A DNA stretch of 64,000 bases, taken from Streptomyces rimosus. Its GTDB lineage: Bacteria; Actinomycetota; Actinomycetes; Streptomycetales; Streptomycetaceae. Below are positions 7,469-15,002 of this stretch, one piece after another. A program made the position numbers and the translations under genes. Within the stretch, counting starts at the first letter, position 1, and each line of letters begins with the position of its first letter. The DNA is taken from contig NZ_CP023688.1 of assembly GCF_008704655.1 (NCBI RefSeq), positions 8,993,001 to 9,057,000 of the forward strand, written 5' to 3'. A model generated the notes under the pieces. It did no database searches. It was not told where the DNA came from and saw only the letters and a program-made list of their open reading frames with translations.

Positions 7469-9088
7469 TCAGATCACCCGGAACAGGTCCGCCGCCACCT
7501 GCACATCCATGAAGTCCTCCACGGAGCGGAGGTTGTCGCTCAGGGTGTCCAGGACCGAGTCGGTCTCGGCGGCGCGGGGGGCGCCGATGGCCACGCCGAA
7601 GACGCGGAAGTCCAGGCGGTGCTTGGCGTTGTTCCAGTCGCGCATCCATGTCTCGGTGACGTCGCACTCGTCGTCGGTGAGCATGACGATGTCGCCGCGG
7701 GCGCGGGCGGCGTTGTCGAACTCCTCCTCCAGTAGTCCGACGGCCGCGGACAGGGGGCTTTGGTAGCTGGTGCCGCCGCCGAGGAAGGTTTCCGCGAAGT
7801 CGAGCACCCGGGCGGTGGGGGCGGGCTCCCCGGCCGGGAAGCGGAAGACCCGGAGTCTGCCGGCGGAGGAGAAGAGGATGCCGACGAAGTCGCGCTTCGC
7901 GTGGCGGGCCTGGTCCAGCAGCGCGAGGGCGCACGCCTTGGCCCACGCTTCGCGGGTGCCGCCGCCGGGCCCTTCCATGTACATGGAGTGCGAGGTGTCG
8001 ACGCACGCGATGATGGCGCCCCGGCCGGTGGCCCGCTCACCCTGGCTGTCGTAGAGCATCAGCTCTCCGGCGGCGTAGCGCGCGGCGAACACCGCGCGCA
8101 GTTCGGGCAGGCCGAGGTTGGCCAGCTCGGAGGGGATGACGCGGGAGAGGTCGTCGCCGAGGGTGACGCCGATCAGCTCCCCGGTGGCGTTCTCGACCTT
8201 GCGGGCGCGTTCGCCGTCGGCCATCTGCCGGAAGCGGCCGATCAGCTCGGCCCACCGGGCGAGGCGGCTGGTGCGCAGCCGCTCGGCGAGCCGGGCGCGC
8301 TCGTCGTACGGCAGCCGCTCCAGCTCGCCGGGGCCGACGCCCCACGCCCGCATCAGCGCCGCCTCCTCCCGTACGGTTCCGGCGGCCTGCGCCACGGCCT
8401 TCCGCGCGGTGGGGCGGAGGCCGGGGGCCGTTGCCGCGAGGGTCTGCCCGGCGCCCTGGGCGGCCCGTCGCGCGGCGGCGCCGGCGGCCTCGGCCGAGTC
8501 GATCGCCCGTCGTACGGCCTCGGCGGCCGGAGCGGGCACGGTGCCGTCCGCACCGGTCCCAGCGGCGGCCTGCTGAAGCGCCGCATCCACCGCGGCCGCC
8601 GCGCCTTCGGCGTCCTGCCGGGCCTTCGCCGCCCGCTCGGCCTGCTCCCGGGCGGGCCGGAAGCGTTCCAGCATGTCGCGTAGCGCGGTGGCCTGGGCGA
8701 GTACGGCCATGGCGGCGGCGTACGGGTCGCCGGCCGTCTCCCGGTGCAGCTCGGCGAACTCCGGTGACTCCACGAGAGAGTTGATGATCTGGTGGTTGAC
8801 CAGCCGGGAGGGGGCCATCTCCGCGCGCTCGCGCAGCCGGGGGCCGACCTTGTAGGCGGCCAGGAACGCGTCGGCCAAAAGGTCGGCGGCGTGGTCGTGG
8901 CGCTCGGCCAGCTCCTCGGCCAGCTCACGCAGCCCCGCCGACTGCGCGTAGGTGTCGCGCCACGCGATCTGCTCGAACGGGTCCGCGACCACGGCCGCGG
9001 TGTGCCCCTCGGCAGCGGTGGGGGACCGGCCCAGCCACGTCCCGGCCCGGTTCGCCAGCTCGTCGAGCCTGCTCGGTGTCCCGCTCAT
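7469..9088 (-). CDS. VWA-domain protein, ViaA/CoxE-like partner of a MoxR ATPase
   Basis: About 539 residues. The N-terminal half is a long helical region with Ala/Glu/Arg-rich coiled-coil-like stretches (about 150-260). The C-terminal half is a von Willebrand factor A domain with the metal site DxSxS (CVDTSHSMYMEG, Asp364), the conserved Thr region FLGGGTSYQSPL and LTDDECD. This matches E. coli ViaA in layout. Such proteins work with a RavA-type AAA+ ATPase as a chaperone-like pair acting on membrane or metalloenzyme complexes. The frame is open far upstream but the ATG at 9088 lies 23 bp after the ATPase stop, defining an ATPase-VWA operon. Confidence 0.82.
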   Translation of the reverse strand: MSGTPSRLDELANRAGTWLGRSPTAAEGHTAAVVADPFEQIAWRDTYAQSAGLRELAEELAERHDHAADLLADAFLAAYKVGPRLRERAEMAPSRLVNHQIINSLVESPEFAELHRETAGDPYAAAMAVLAQATALRDMLERFRPAREQAERAAKARQDAEGAAAAVDAALQQAAAGTGADGTVPAPAAEAVRRAIDSAEAAGAAARRAAQGAGQTLAATAPGLRPTARKAVAQAAGTVREEAALMRAWGVGPGELERLPYDERARLAERLRTSRLARWAELIGRFRQMADGERARKVENATGELIGVTLGDDLSRVIPSELANLGLPELRAVFAARYAAGELMLYDSQGERATGRGAIIACVDTSHSMYMEGPGGGTREAWAKACALALLDQARHAKRDFVGILFSSAGRLRVFRFPAGEPAPTARVLDFAETFLGGGTSYQSPLSAAVGLLEEEFDNAARARGDIVMLTDDECDVTETWMRDWNNAKHRLDFRVFGVAIGAPRAAETDSVLDTLSDNLRSVEDFMDVQVAADLFRVI

Positions 9089-9111
9089 ATCCGTATCCCG
9101 GCCGGCCGTGT

Positions 9112-10311
9112 TCAGAGCTGGGCCTGTACCGTGCTCGCGTCCACGCCGAGGGCTTCGGTGAGCACCCGGGCGCGGACGGCGCGCTGGCGGCCGGCGACCC
9201 GTTCGATGGCGGTGGTCGAGCGGCCGGCGCCCGCCGCCTCCGCGCGCAGGCGCTCCAGCCGCTTGCCCGCCCTGGCGAGCGTGTTGTGGGCGTTCTTGAT
9301 GACCCACTCGCTCAGCGCCTCGCGGGACTGCCCGGCCATGGCGTCGAGCTGGGCCTCCAGCTCGTCGATGGTGTCGGCCAGGTCGAGCGCTTCCTTGGCG
9401 TCGGGATTGACCAGGTGCAGCACCTCGCGTTCGACGGTCGGGCGCTGGGCGGGGGAGTCCCACAGCACATGCGTCAGCACCGACAGATCGGCTTCGGCGA
9501 CCGCCGGGCGGCCGTCGAGGTACGCGGACGCCTGGAGCAGCCCCACCGCCTGCCGCCAGCGGCGGTCCGAGGCGACGAGCTCCTTGCGGCGCAGGGCGGC
9601 GCGCAGCGTGCACACGGCGTCCACGATGGCGTCGGGCACGTCCACCGCGGGGACGGCTTCGGTCACGGCGTGCTGCAACGCGGCCAGCTCGACGGTCGTC
9701 CGTGCCGGTGCCGCCGGGCGGCTGACGGCGGAGCGGACCAGCGCGGCGAAGTTCGAGGGGTCTTCCAGGTAGCCGACCTCGATCCGCACCAGCAGCCGGT
9801 CGTAGATCGCGGCCGCGTCCTCCCCGCCGGGCAGTTCGTTGCTCGCCGTGATGGCGCCGATCAGCGGGCAGCGGACCGGCGCGCCGCCGTTCTCGGGGTG
9901 GTAGATCCGCTCGTTGAGGTAGCCCAGCGTCTCGTTGAGCGCGGCCGTCGAGCATTTGAATATCTCGTCGATGAACGCCACATGCGCGGTCGTGGCACGC
10001 CCGTCGTAGACCTGGCGGTACTCGCCCCGGGCCAGCGCGGCGACGTCGATGGGCCCGAACATCCGCGTCGGCGCGGTGAACTTGGACAGCAGGATCTCCC
10101 AGTAGGAGGCCCCGTCGATCCGGCCGGTGAGCTCCCGGGCCAGTTCGGACTTCGCCGTCCCGGGCGGCCCGAGCACCAACGAGTGCCGCCCGGCCAGCAG
10201 CGTCACCACCAGCGTCCGCACCACGTCGTCCCGCTCGTAGAACCGCTCCGACAGTTCCCCGCAGACGGCCCGCAGCCGCTTGGCGGTGTCCTGCGCGTCC
10301 GGTGCGCCCAT
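9112..10311 (-). CDS. MoxR/RavA-type AAA+ ATPase
   Basis: About 399 residues. Walker A GPPGTAKS at 48-55 and Walker B FIDE at 113-116, with the MFGPIDVAAL and ALNETLGYLNERIY segments typical of the RavA branch of MoxR ATPases, then a sensor ASNELP and an arginine finger region YDRLLVRIEV. The C-terminal third is helical and likely forms the discoidal or VWA-docking part. Start ATG is preceded by GAGGAG; a longer open frame to 10455 has no site. Couples ATP hydrolysis to remodelling of partner complexes together with the VWA protein encoded immediately downstream. Divergent from the glucosidase gene. The physiological client in this organism is unknown. Confidence 0.87.
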   Translation of the reverse strand: MGAPDAQDTAKRLRAVCGELSERFYERDDVVRTLVVTLLAGRHSLVLGPPGTAKSELARELTGRIDGASYWEILLSKFTAPTRMFGPIDVAALARGEYRQVYDGRATTAHVAFIDEIFKCSTAALNETLGYLNERIYHPENGGAPVRCPLIGAITASNELPGGEDAAAIYDRLLVRIEVGYLEDPSNFAALVRSAVSRPAAPARTTVELAALQHAVTEAVPAVDVPDAIVDAVCTLRAALRRKELVASDRRWRQAVGLLQASAYLDGRPAVAEADLSVLTHVLWDSPAQRPTVEREVLHLVNPDAKEALDLADTIDELEAQLDAMAGQSREALSEWVIKNAHNTLARAGKRLERLRAEAAGAGRSTTAIERVAGRQRAVRARVLTEALGVDASTVQAQL

Positions 10312-10483
10312 GGTCAACTCCTCGCTGTGGTGCCCTGGTGGGCGCGGGGCGGTTTGTCGTCCGGGAAAGATTACGTGGGGGCCGGGGCGCGCTCCTTTGG
10401 AGCCTCGGAGGCGTCGTCGTCCGGTGCCGCTCCCCGGGGTGGCGCAGGCGTCCACCCCGTACCGCGAGCTGAAAGGCAGTCAC

Positions 10484-12175
10484 GTGACCGCACAGCACCA
10501 CGCCGCAAGCCCCGGCCGGCCCGGCCGTGCCGCCGAGACCCGCCACTGGTGGCGGCAGGCCGTCGTCTACCAGGTGTATCCGCGCAGCTTCGCCGACTCC
10601 GACGGTGACGGCATCGGCGACCTGCCCGGTGTGACCTCCCGGCTCGGCCACCTCGCCGGCCTCGGGGTGGACGCCGTCTGGCTCAGTCCCTTCTATCCGT
10701 CCCAACTCGCCGACGGCGGCTACGACGTGGCCGACTACCGCGATGTCGACCCGCGCCTGGGCACCCTCGACGACTTCGACGCGCTGGTCGCCGAGGCCCA
10801 CCGGCTGGGCCTGAAGGTCATGGTCGACATCGTGCCCAACCACTCCTCCGACCAGCACCGCTGGTTCCAGGAGGCGCTGCGGTCCGGCCCCGGCTCGGCG
10901 GCCCGGGAGCGGTACGTCTTCCGTGAGGGCAAAGGTGAGGACGGCGAACTGCCGCCCACCGACTGGGTGTCGTGCTTCGGCGGCCCCGCCTGGACCCGGC
11001 TGCCCGACGGCTGGTGGTACCTGCATCTCTTCGCCCCGCAGCAGCCCGACTTCAACTGGGACAACCCCGAGGTCCGCGCGGAGTTCCGCACGACGCTGCG
11101 CTTCTGGTCCGACCGCGGGGTGGACGGCTTCCGGGTCGACGTGGCGCACGGCCTGGCCAAGGACCTGGCCGCGCCGCTCCGCGACATCGGCACCGTCGAG
11201 GCGTACGACCCGCAGGACCTGCCCGAGGACGGCAGCCACCCCTTCTGGGACCGCGACGAGGTGCACGACATCTTCCGCGAGTGGCGCACGGTCTTCGACG
11301 CCTACGACCCGCCGCGGATCGCGGTCGCCGAGGCGTGGGTACGCAACTCCCGCCGCACCGCCTACGCCACGCCCCAGGAGCTGGGCCAGGCGTTCAACTT
11401 CGACTTCCTGGAGGCGTCGCTGCACGCGGGCGAACTGCGCGCCTCCATCGACACCGCGCTGGCCGGGGCGCGGGCGGCCGGGGCCACCGCGACCTGGGTG
11501 CTCTCCAACCACGACGTGATCCGGCACGCTTCCCGGCACGGCCTGCCGGAGGGCTGCGACGCGGAGGCGTGGCTGCTCTCCGACGGACGGCAGCCGCCCC
11601 TCGACCGGGAGTACGGGCTGCGCCGGGCGCTCGCCGCGACCCTGCTGATGCTCGCGCTGCCCGGCGCCGGATACCTCTACCAGGGCGAGGAACTGGGCCT
11701 GCCCGAGGTCGCCGACCTCGACCGCGGCGCTTTGCAGGACCCGGTGTGGACCCGCAGCCAGGGCCGGTCGAAGGGCCGGGACGGCTGCCGGGTGCCGCTG
11801 CCCTGGCGGCGCACCGGAAGCTCGTACGGCTTCGGCAGCGGCGGGTCCTGGCTGCCACAGCCGCCGTACTGGGGCGAACTGTCCGTGGAGGCGCAGGAGG
11901 GGCGGCCGACGGCGCCCTTGGAGCTGTACCGGAAGGCGTTGCACCTGCGCCGGGAGTTGCTCGCGGACGAAGCGCTGGAGTGGGTCGGTGACGACGAGGC
12001 GGTTGCCGGGGGACTGCTGCACTTCCGGCGTTCGGGCGGGTGGCACTGCCTGGCCAATCTCTCGGACACGCCACGGCCGCTGCCCGCCGGCACGCTACTG
12101 CTGTCCTCCGCGCCCGTCACCGGCGACGAGCTGCCGCCGTGGACGACGGCCTGGGTGCGTACGGCGACGGACTGA
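10484..12175 (+). CDS. GH13 alpha-glucosidase / oligo-1,6-glucosidase-like enzyme
   Basis: About 563 residues, cytoplasmic (no signal peptide). Glycoside hydrolase family 13 regions are all present: VDIVPNHSS (region I), GFRVDVAH with nucleophile Asp219 (II), VAEAW with acid/base Glu283 (III) and SNHD with Asp344 (IV). QPDFNWDNPEV and YQGEELGLPEV are typical of alpha-glucosidases and oligo-1,6-glucosidases of the Agl/MalL type, so it probably cleaves short malto- or isomalto-oligosaccharides. The GTG at 10484 follows a GAAAGG site and precedes the first conserved strand (WWRQAVVYQVYPRSF); the frame is open further upstream across the divergent promoter, which is not coding. Regulation not visible. 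Confidence 0.88.
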   Translation: MTAQHHAASPGRPGRAAETRHWWRQAVVYQVYPRSFADSDGDGIGDLPGVTSRLGHLAGLGVDAVWLSPFYPSQLADGGYDVADYRDVDPRLGTLDDFDALVAEAHRLGLKVMVDIVPNHSSDQHRWFQEALRSGPGSAARERYVFREGKGEDGELPPTDWVSCFGGPAWTRLPDGWWYLHLFAPQQPDFNWDNPEVRAEFRTTLRFWSDRGVDGFRVDVAHGLAKDLAAPLRDIGTVEAYDPQDLPEDGSHPFWDRDEVHDIFREWRTVFDAYDPPRIAVAEAWVRNSRRTAYATPQELGQAFNFDFLEASLHAGELRASIDTALAGARAAGATATWVLSNHDVIRHASRHGLPEGCDAEAWLLSDGRQPPLDREYGLRRALAATLLMLALPGAGYLYQGEELGLPEVADLDRGALQDPVWTRSQGRSKGRDGCRVPLPWRRTGSSYGFGSGGSWLPQPPYWGELSVEAQEGRPTAPLELYRKALHLRRELLADEALEWVGDDEAVAGGLLHFRRSGGWHCLANLSDTPRPLPAGTLLLSSAPVTGDELPPWTTAWVRTATD

Positions 12176-12316
12176 GCCGGGGCCGGCCCCGAGGCGGCAC
12201 GGGGGTGCGGGAGCGGGCCGGGTGGCGGCCGGCCGGTAGGGCCACCTGCCCCCGCCCCGCCCGCCGGGCGGCGACGGCATCGGAGCCCTCTCGCCTGATC
12301 CAATTCTGAGGAGTTT

Positions 12317-12360
12317 GTGTAAAGATTCCCTGCCCGGCCCGGGTGGGCCGGGGTGTAAAG
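12317..12360 (+). promoter_or_regulatory. Leader with GTGTAAAG direct repeats flanking a hairpin
   Basis: Two exact copies of GTGTAAAG (12317-12324 and 12353-12360) bracket a 7-bp perfect hairpin (CCGGCCC 12334-12340, loop GGGT, GGGCCGG 12345-12351). It lies 10 bases upstream of the GTG start of the secreted amidase-fold gene, and the second repeat adjoins its ribosome site. A post-transcriptional control element is possible; no known riboswitch class was recognised. Confidence 0.35.
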
Positions 12361-12370
12361 GGGAAAATTC

Positions 12371-13504
12371 GTGAGATCAACGACCCTCAGATCCGCCGTC
12401 GGCACGGTGCTCACCGTCGCCACGGCGGCCGTACTGCTGCCCGCTGTGCCCGCGACGGCGGCCCCCCGCACCGGCGGGGTGGACCAGGCCACCGCAGAAA
12501 CGTTCAGCCGCACCGCCGACGCCCTGCTGACGCAGCGCACGGCCGCGCTGCTCGACACCCGCTCCGGGCGGATAGCCCCGCTGCCCCGCAAGCAGGTGCG
12601 CCTGTCGGCGGGCCTGGCGCGCTCCGAGAACGCCGGGGTCGCCACCCTGCGCGCCCGCAAGCAGCGGCTCGCCGCCCTCGGGGAGGCATACACCGCCGCC
12701 GACACCAAGGTCACCGTGGACGGCACCCGGCTCACCGGCCGGCGCGCCACGGTCGAGGTGACCGAGAGCACCACGCTCACGTACAAGAAGATCCGCGGCG
12801 ACGAACCGGGCACCACCGGCTTCAAGGCCCGCCACGAGCTCGACTTCACCGCCGTCCCGGGCGGGACGTGGGAGCTGACGGGCATCCGCTCCAAGGACGA
12901 CGGGCCCGGCGCGATCAACGCCCCGGCGCTGCGGGCGGCGGCGGTCGCGGACGACGGGAACACCATGCCCAGCGCGCCGCCCGCCTCGACCTCCCGGCCC
13001 CTGCGGGCCGCGCCCCGCAAGCAGCTGACCGGCGGGTACGACTACGCCGCGATGGCCGCGTACACGGAGAAGTACTGGCGGAACTACAACCCCGAGTACC
13101 GCAAGTTCAACGCGGACGGCGGCGACTGCACCAACTTCCTCAGCCAGGCCCTGAAGGCCGGCGGCTGGAAGCCCGAGGGCGGGGCCACGTCGGACTACCG
13201 CAAGTGGTGGTACGACGCGGGCGGCCAGTCCGACAGCTGGCTCGGGGTCAACGAGTGGTCCTGGTACGCGCTGAACTCCAAGCGCGTGACCAGTCTGTCG
13301 AACGTCTACCAGATGGACATCGGCGACGTCATGCAAATGGACTTCGACGGTGACGGGTCCAAGGACCACTCCATGATGACGACGTACCGCAGCAGCTACG
13401 GCGTGCCGTACCTGACGTACCACTCGACCAACACCTACCGGAAGTCGGTGGCGAGCATCATCGCGTCCTACCCGGACGCGGTCTACTACGCCTACCGCAC
13501 CTGA
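12371..13504 (+). CDS. Secreted amidase-domain protein (Amidase_6-like)
   Basis: About 377 residues with a Sec signal peptide (MRSTTLRSAVG, hydrophobic core, cleavage near VPATAAP). A central variable region (40-210) precedes a C-terminal domain starting at YDYAAMAAYTEKYWRNYNPEY. The C-terminal domain holds GGDCTNFLSQALKAGGW, the Cys-containing motif of the putative amidase domain family PF12671, and a later DHSMMTTY that supplies the expected His. The likely role is hydrolysis or remodelling of an extracellular peptide or amide, possibly cell wall. Start is GTG behind AAGGGG. A strong hairpin terminator follows, and the next gene begins after 145 bp. Confidence 0.8.
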   Translation: MRSTTLRSAVGTVLTVATAAVLLPAVPATAAPRTGGVDQATAETFSRTADALLTQRTAALLDTRSGRIAPLPRKQVRLSAGLARSENAGVATLRARKQRLAALGEAYTAADTKVTVDGTRLTGRRATVEVTESTTLTYKKIRGDEPGTTGFKARHELDFTAVPGGTWELTGIRSKDDGPGAINAPALRAAAVADDGNTMPSAPPASTSRPLRAAPRKQLTGGYDYAAMAAYTEKYWRNYNPEYRKFNADGGDCTNFLSQALKAGGWKPEGGATSDYRKWWYDAGGQSDSWLGVNEWSWYALNSKRVTSLSNVYQMDIGDVMQMDFDGDGSKDHSMMTTYRSSYGVPYLTYHSTNTYRKSVASIIASYPDAVYYAYRT

Positions 13505-13510
13505 CGGCCC

Positions 13511-13547
13511 GGCCGGGCGGCGCGCGGGAAGGTGCCGCCGCCCGGCC
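13511..13547 (+). terminator. Hairpin terminator after the amidase-domain gene
   Basis: A perfect 12-bp stem, GGCCGGGCGGCG (13511-13522) with CGCCGCCCGGCC (13536-13547), starts six bases after the stop codon. There is no T-run, as is usual for streptomycete terminators. Confidence 0.6.
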
Positions 13548-13649
13548 GCCCCGGTGACGTGATATGCGGTACCAGGGGGATGATGGGCAGCATGATGCCT
13601 CTGTGATACTTGCGCCAGAACACGTGTTTTGGTGCCAGGGGGTAGGAAT

Positions 13650-14927
13650 ATGTCGAAGAGGAACGTGCTCGGCACGCCGGCTCTGGTCACCGTGGCGGCG
13701 CTCGCCCTCGGCCTGTCGGCCTGCGGCCCCGACGGCCAGGGCGGGGACGGGAAGCAGACGGGGCAGGCCCGGGACTCCGCCCAGCCACGGCCGGCCCCGC
13801 CGGAGGACGGCAAGGGCAAGGACGGGACGCCGACGCCGAAGCCCGAGGAGAAGTGGGACGGCAAGGTCAGGGTGCTCGGGGACGGCTCGACGTCGTACAC
13901 CGGCCCGCAGCCGAAGCAGCCCAAGCCCGCCAAGCTCAAGCCCGGCGAGAAGCCCCCGCAGTTCGTGGTGTTCTCCTGGGACGGCGCGCTGGAGGGGGAC
14001 GACCATCTCTTCTCCCATTTCCGCGAGGTCGCCAAGCAGAACAACGCCCAGATGACCTACTTCCTCACCGGTACGTATCTGCTGCCGAAATCCAAGGCGA
14101 CGATGTACAAGCCGCCGCAGCACAAGCCGGGCGCCTCGGCGATTTCCTACGCCACGGACGAGCACATCAAGGACACCCTGCGTCAGCTCCGGAGCGCCTG
14201 GCTGGAGGGCAACGAGATAGGCACCCACTTCAACGGCCACTTCTGCGGGCCCAAGGGCGGCGGCGACTGGAGCGCCGCGGAGTGGAAGAGCGAGATCCAG
14301 CAGGCGTATTCCTTCGTCCAGAACTGGAAGACGAACACCGGCTACAAGAACCTGCCGCCGCTGCCCTTCGACTACGAGAAGGAGCTGGTGGGCGGGCGCG
14401 CGCCGTGCCTGGAGGGGCAGGAGAACCTGCTCACCGCCGCGAAGGACTTCAAGTGGCGCTACGACGCCAGCTCGCCGGGCGACTTCCAGGTGTGGCCGTC
14501 GAAGAAGAACGGCATATGGAATTTCCCGCTCCAGCTGCTGCCGTATCCGAAGAGCGAGAAGCAGGTCCTGTCCATGGACTTCAACTTCCTCTACAACCAG
14601 TCCGGCGACAACACCAAGGGTGACCCGGCGAAGTACGAGCAGTGGCGGAAACTGACCCGGGACGGATATCTCAACGGGTTCAACCGCGTCTACCACGGGA
14701 GCCGCGCGCCGCTGTTCATCGGCAACCACTTCGAGGACTGGAACGGCGGCATCTACATGAAGGCCATCGAGGACGTGGTGAAGGCGGTGTGCACCAAGAA
14801 GGAGGTGCGCTGCGCCACCTTCAAGCAGGTCGCCGACTGGCTGGACGCCCAGGATCCCGCGGTCCTGGAGCGGCTGCGCGGACTGGACCCGGCGCAGATC
14901 ACGGACTGGTCGTCGGTGGTGAAGTAG
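13650..14927 (+). CDS. Lipoprotein with polysaccharide-deacetylase-like domain
   Basis: About 425 residues. Lipoprotein signal MSKRNV, hydrophobic core and lipobox LSAC. A low-complexity Pro/Lys/Gly linker follows to about residue 105. The globular part opens with PPQFVVFSWDGAL, matching the first catalytic strand of NodB-type deacetylases (F-x-W/F-D-G), and has a second block GNEIGTHFNGHFCG resembling the metal-binding H-x-x-x-H motif (here HFNGH). It may deacetylate a cell-envelope glycan outside the membrane. The usual TFDDG becomes SWDGA, so activity is uncertain and a divergent clade is likely. ATG has a GGGGGTAGGA site. Faces the PBP gene convergently across two hairpins. Confidence 0.7.
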   Translation: MSKRNVLGTPALVTVAALALGLSACGPDGQGGDGKQTGQARDSAQPRPAPPEDGKGKDGTPTPKPEEKWDGKVRVLGDGSTSYTGPQPKQPKPAKLKPGEKPPQFVVFSWDGALEGDDHLFSHFREVAKQNNAQMTYFLTGTYLLPKSKATMYKPPQHKPGASAISYATDEHIKDTLRQLRSAWLEGNEIGTHFNGHFCGPKGGGDWSAAEWKSEIQQAYSFVQNWKTNTGYKNLPPLPFDYEKELVGGRAPCLEGQENLLTAAKDFKWRYDASSPGDFQVWPSKKNGIWNFPLQLLPYPKSEKQVLSMDFNFLYNQSGDNTKGDPAKYEQWRKLTRDGYLNGFNRVYHGSRAPLFIGNHFEDWNGGIYMKAIEDVVKAVCTKKEVRCATFKQVADWLDAQDPAVLERLRGLDPAQITDWSSVVK

Positions 14928-14937
14928 CCACCGCCGC

Positions 14938-14997
14938 GGTCCGCGAAGCCCGTGAGCTCCGCGGACCGGGACGCGGCCGGTGGACGCACCGGCCGCG
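14938..14997. terminator. Bidirectional terminator region between convergent genes
   Basis: Two hairpins in the 75-bp gap: GGTCCGCG/CGCGGACC (14938-14945 with 14960-14967) and a perfect 11-bp stem with a 4-base loop, CGCGGCCGGTG/CACCGGCCGCG (14972-14982 with 14987-14997). They separate the lipoprotein gene from the convergent PBP gene. Confidence 0.6.
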
Positions 14998-15002
14998 GGC
15001 CC

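Noticed and set aside
9089..12046. Extension of the VWA protein to a 1525-residue protein
   Set aside because: The upstream part is a shadow of the ATPase and is antisense to the glucosidase; the ATG at 9088 gives the family-sized protein.
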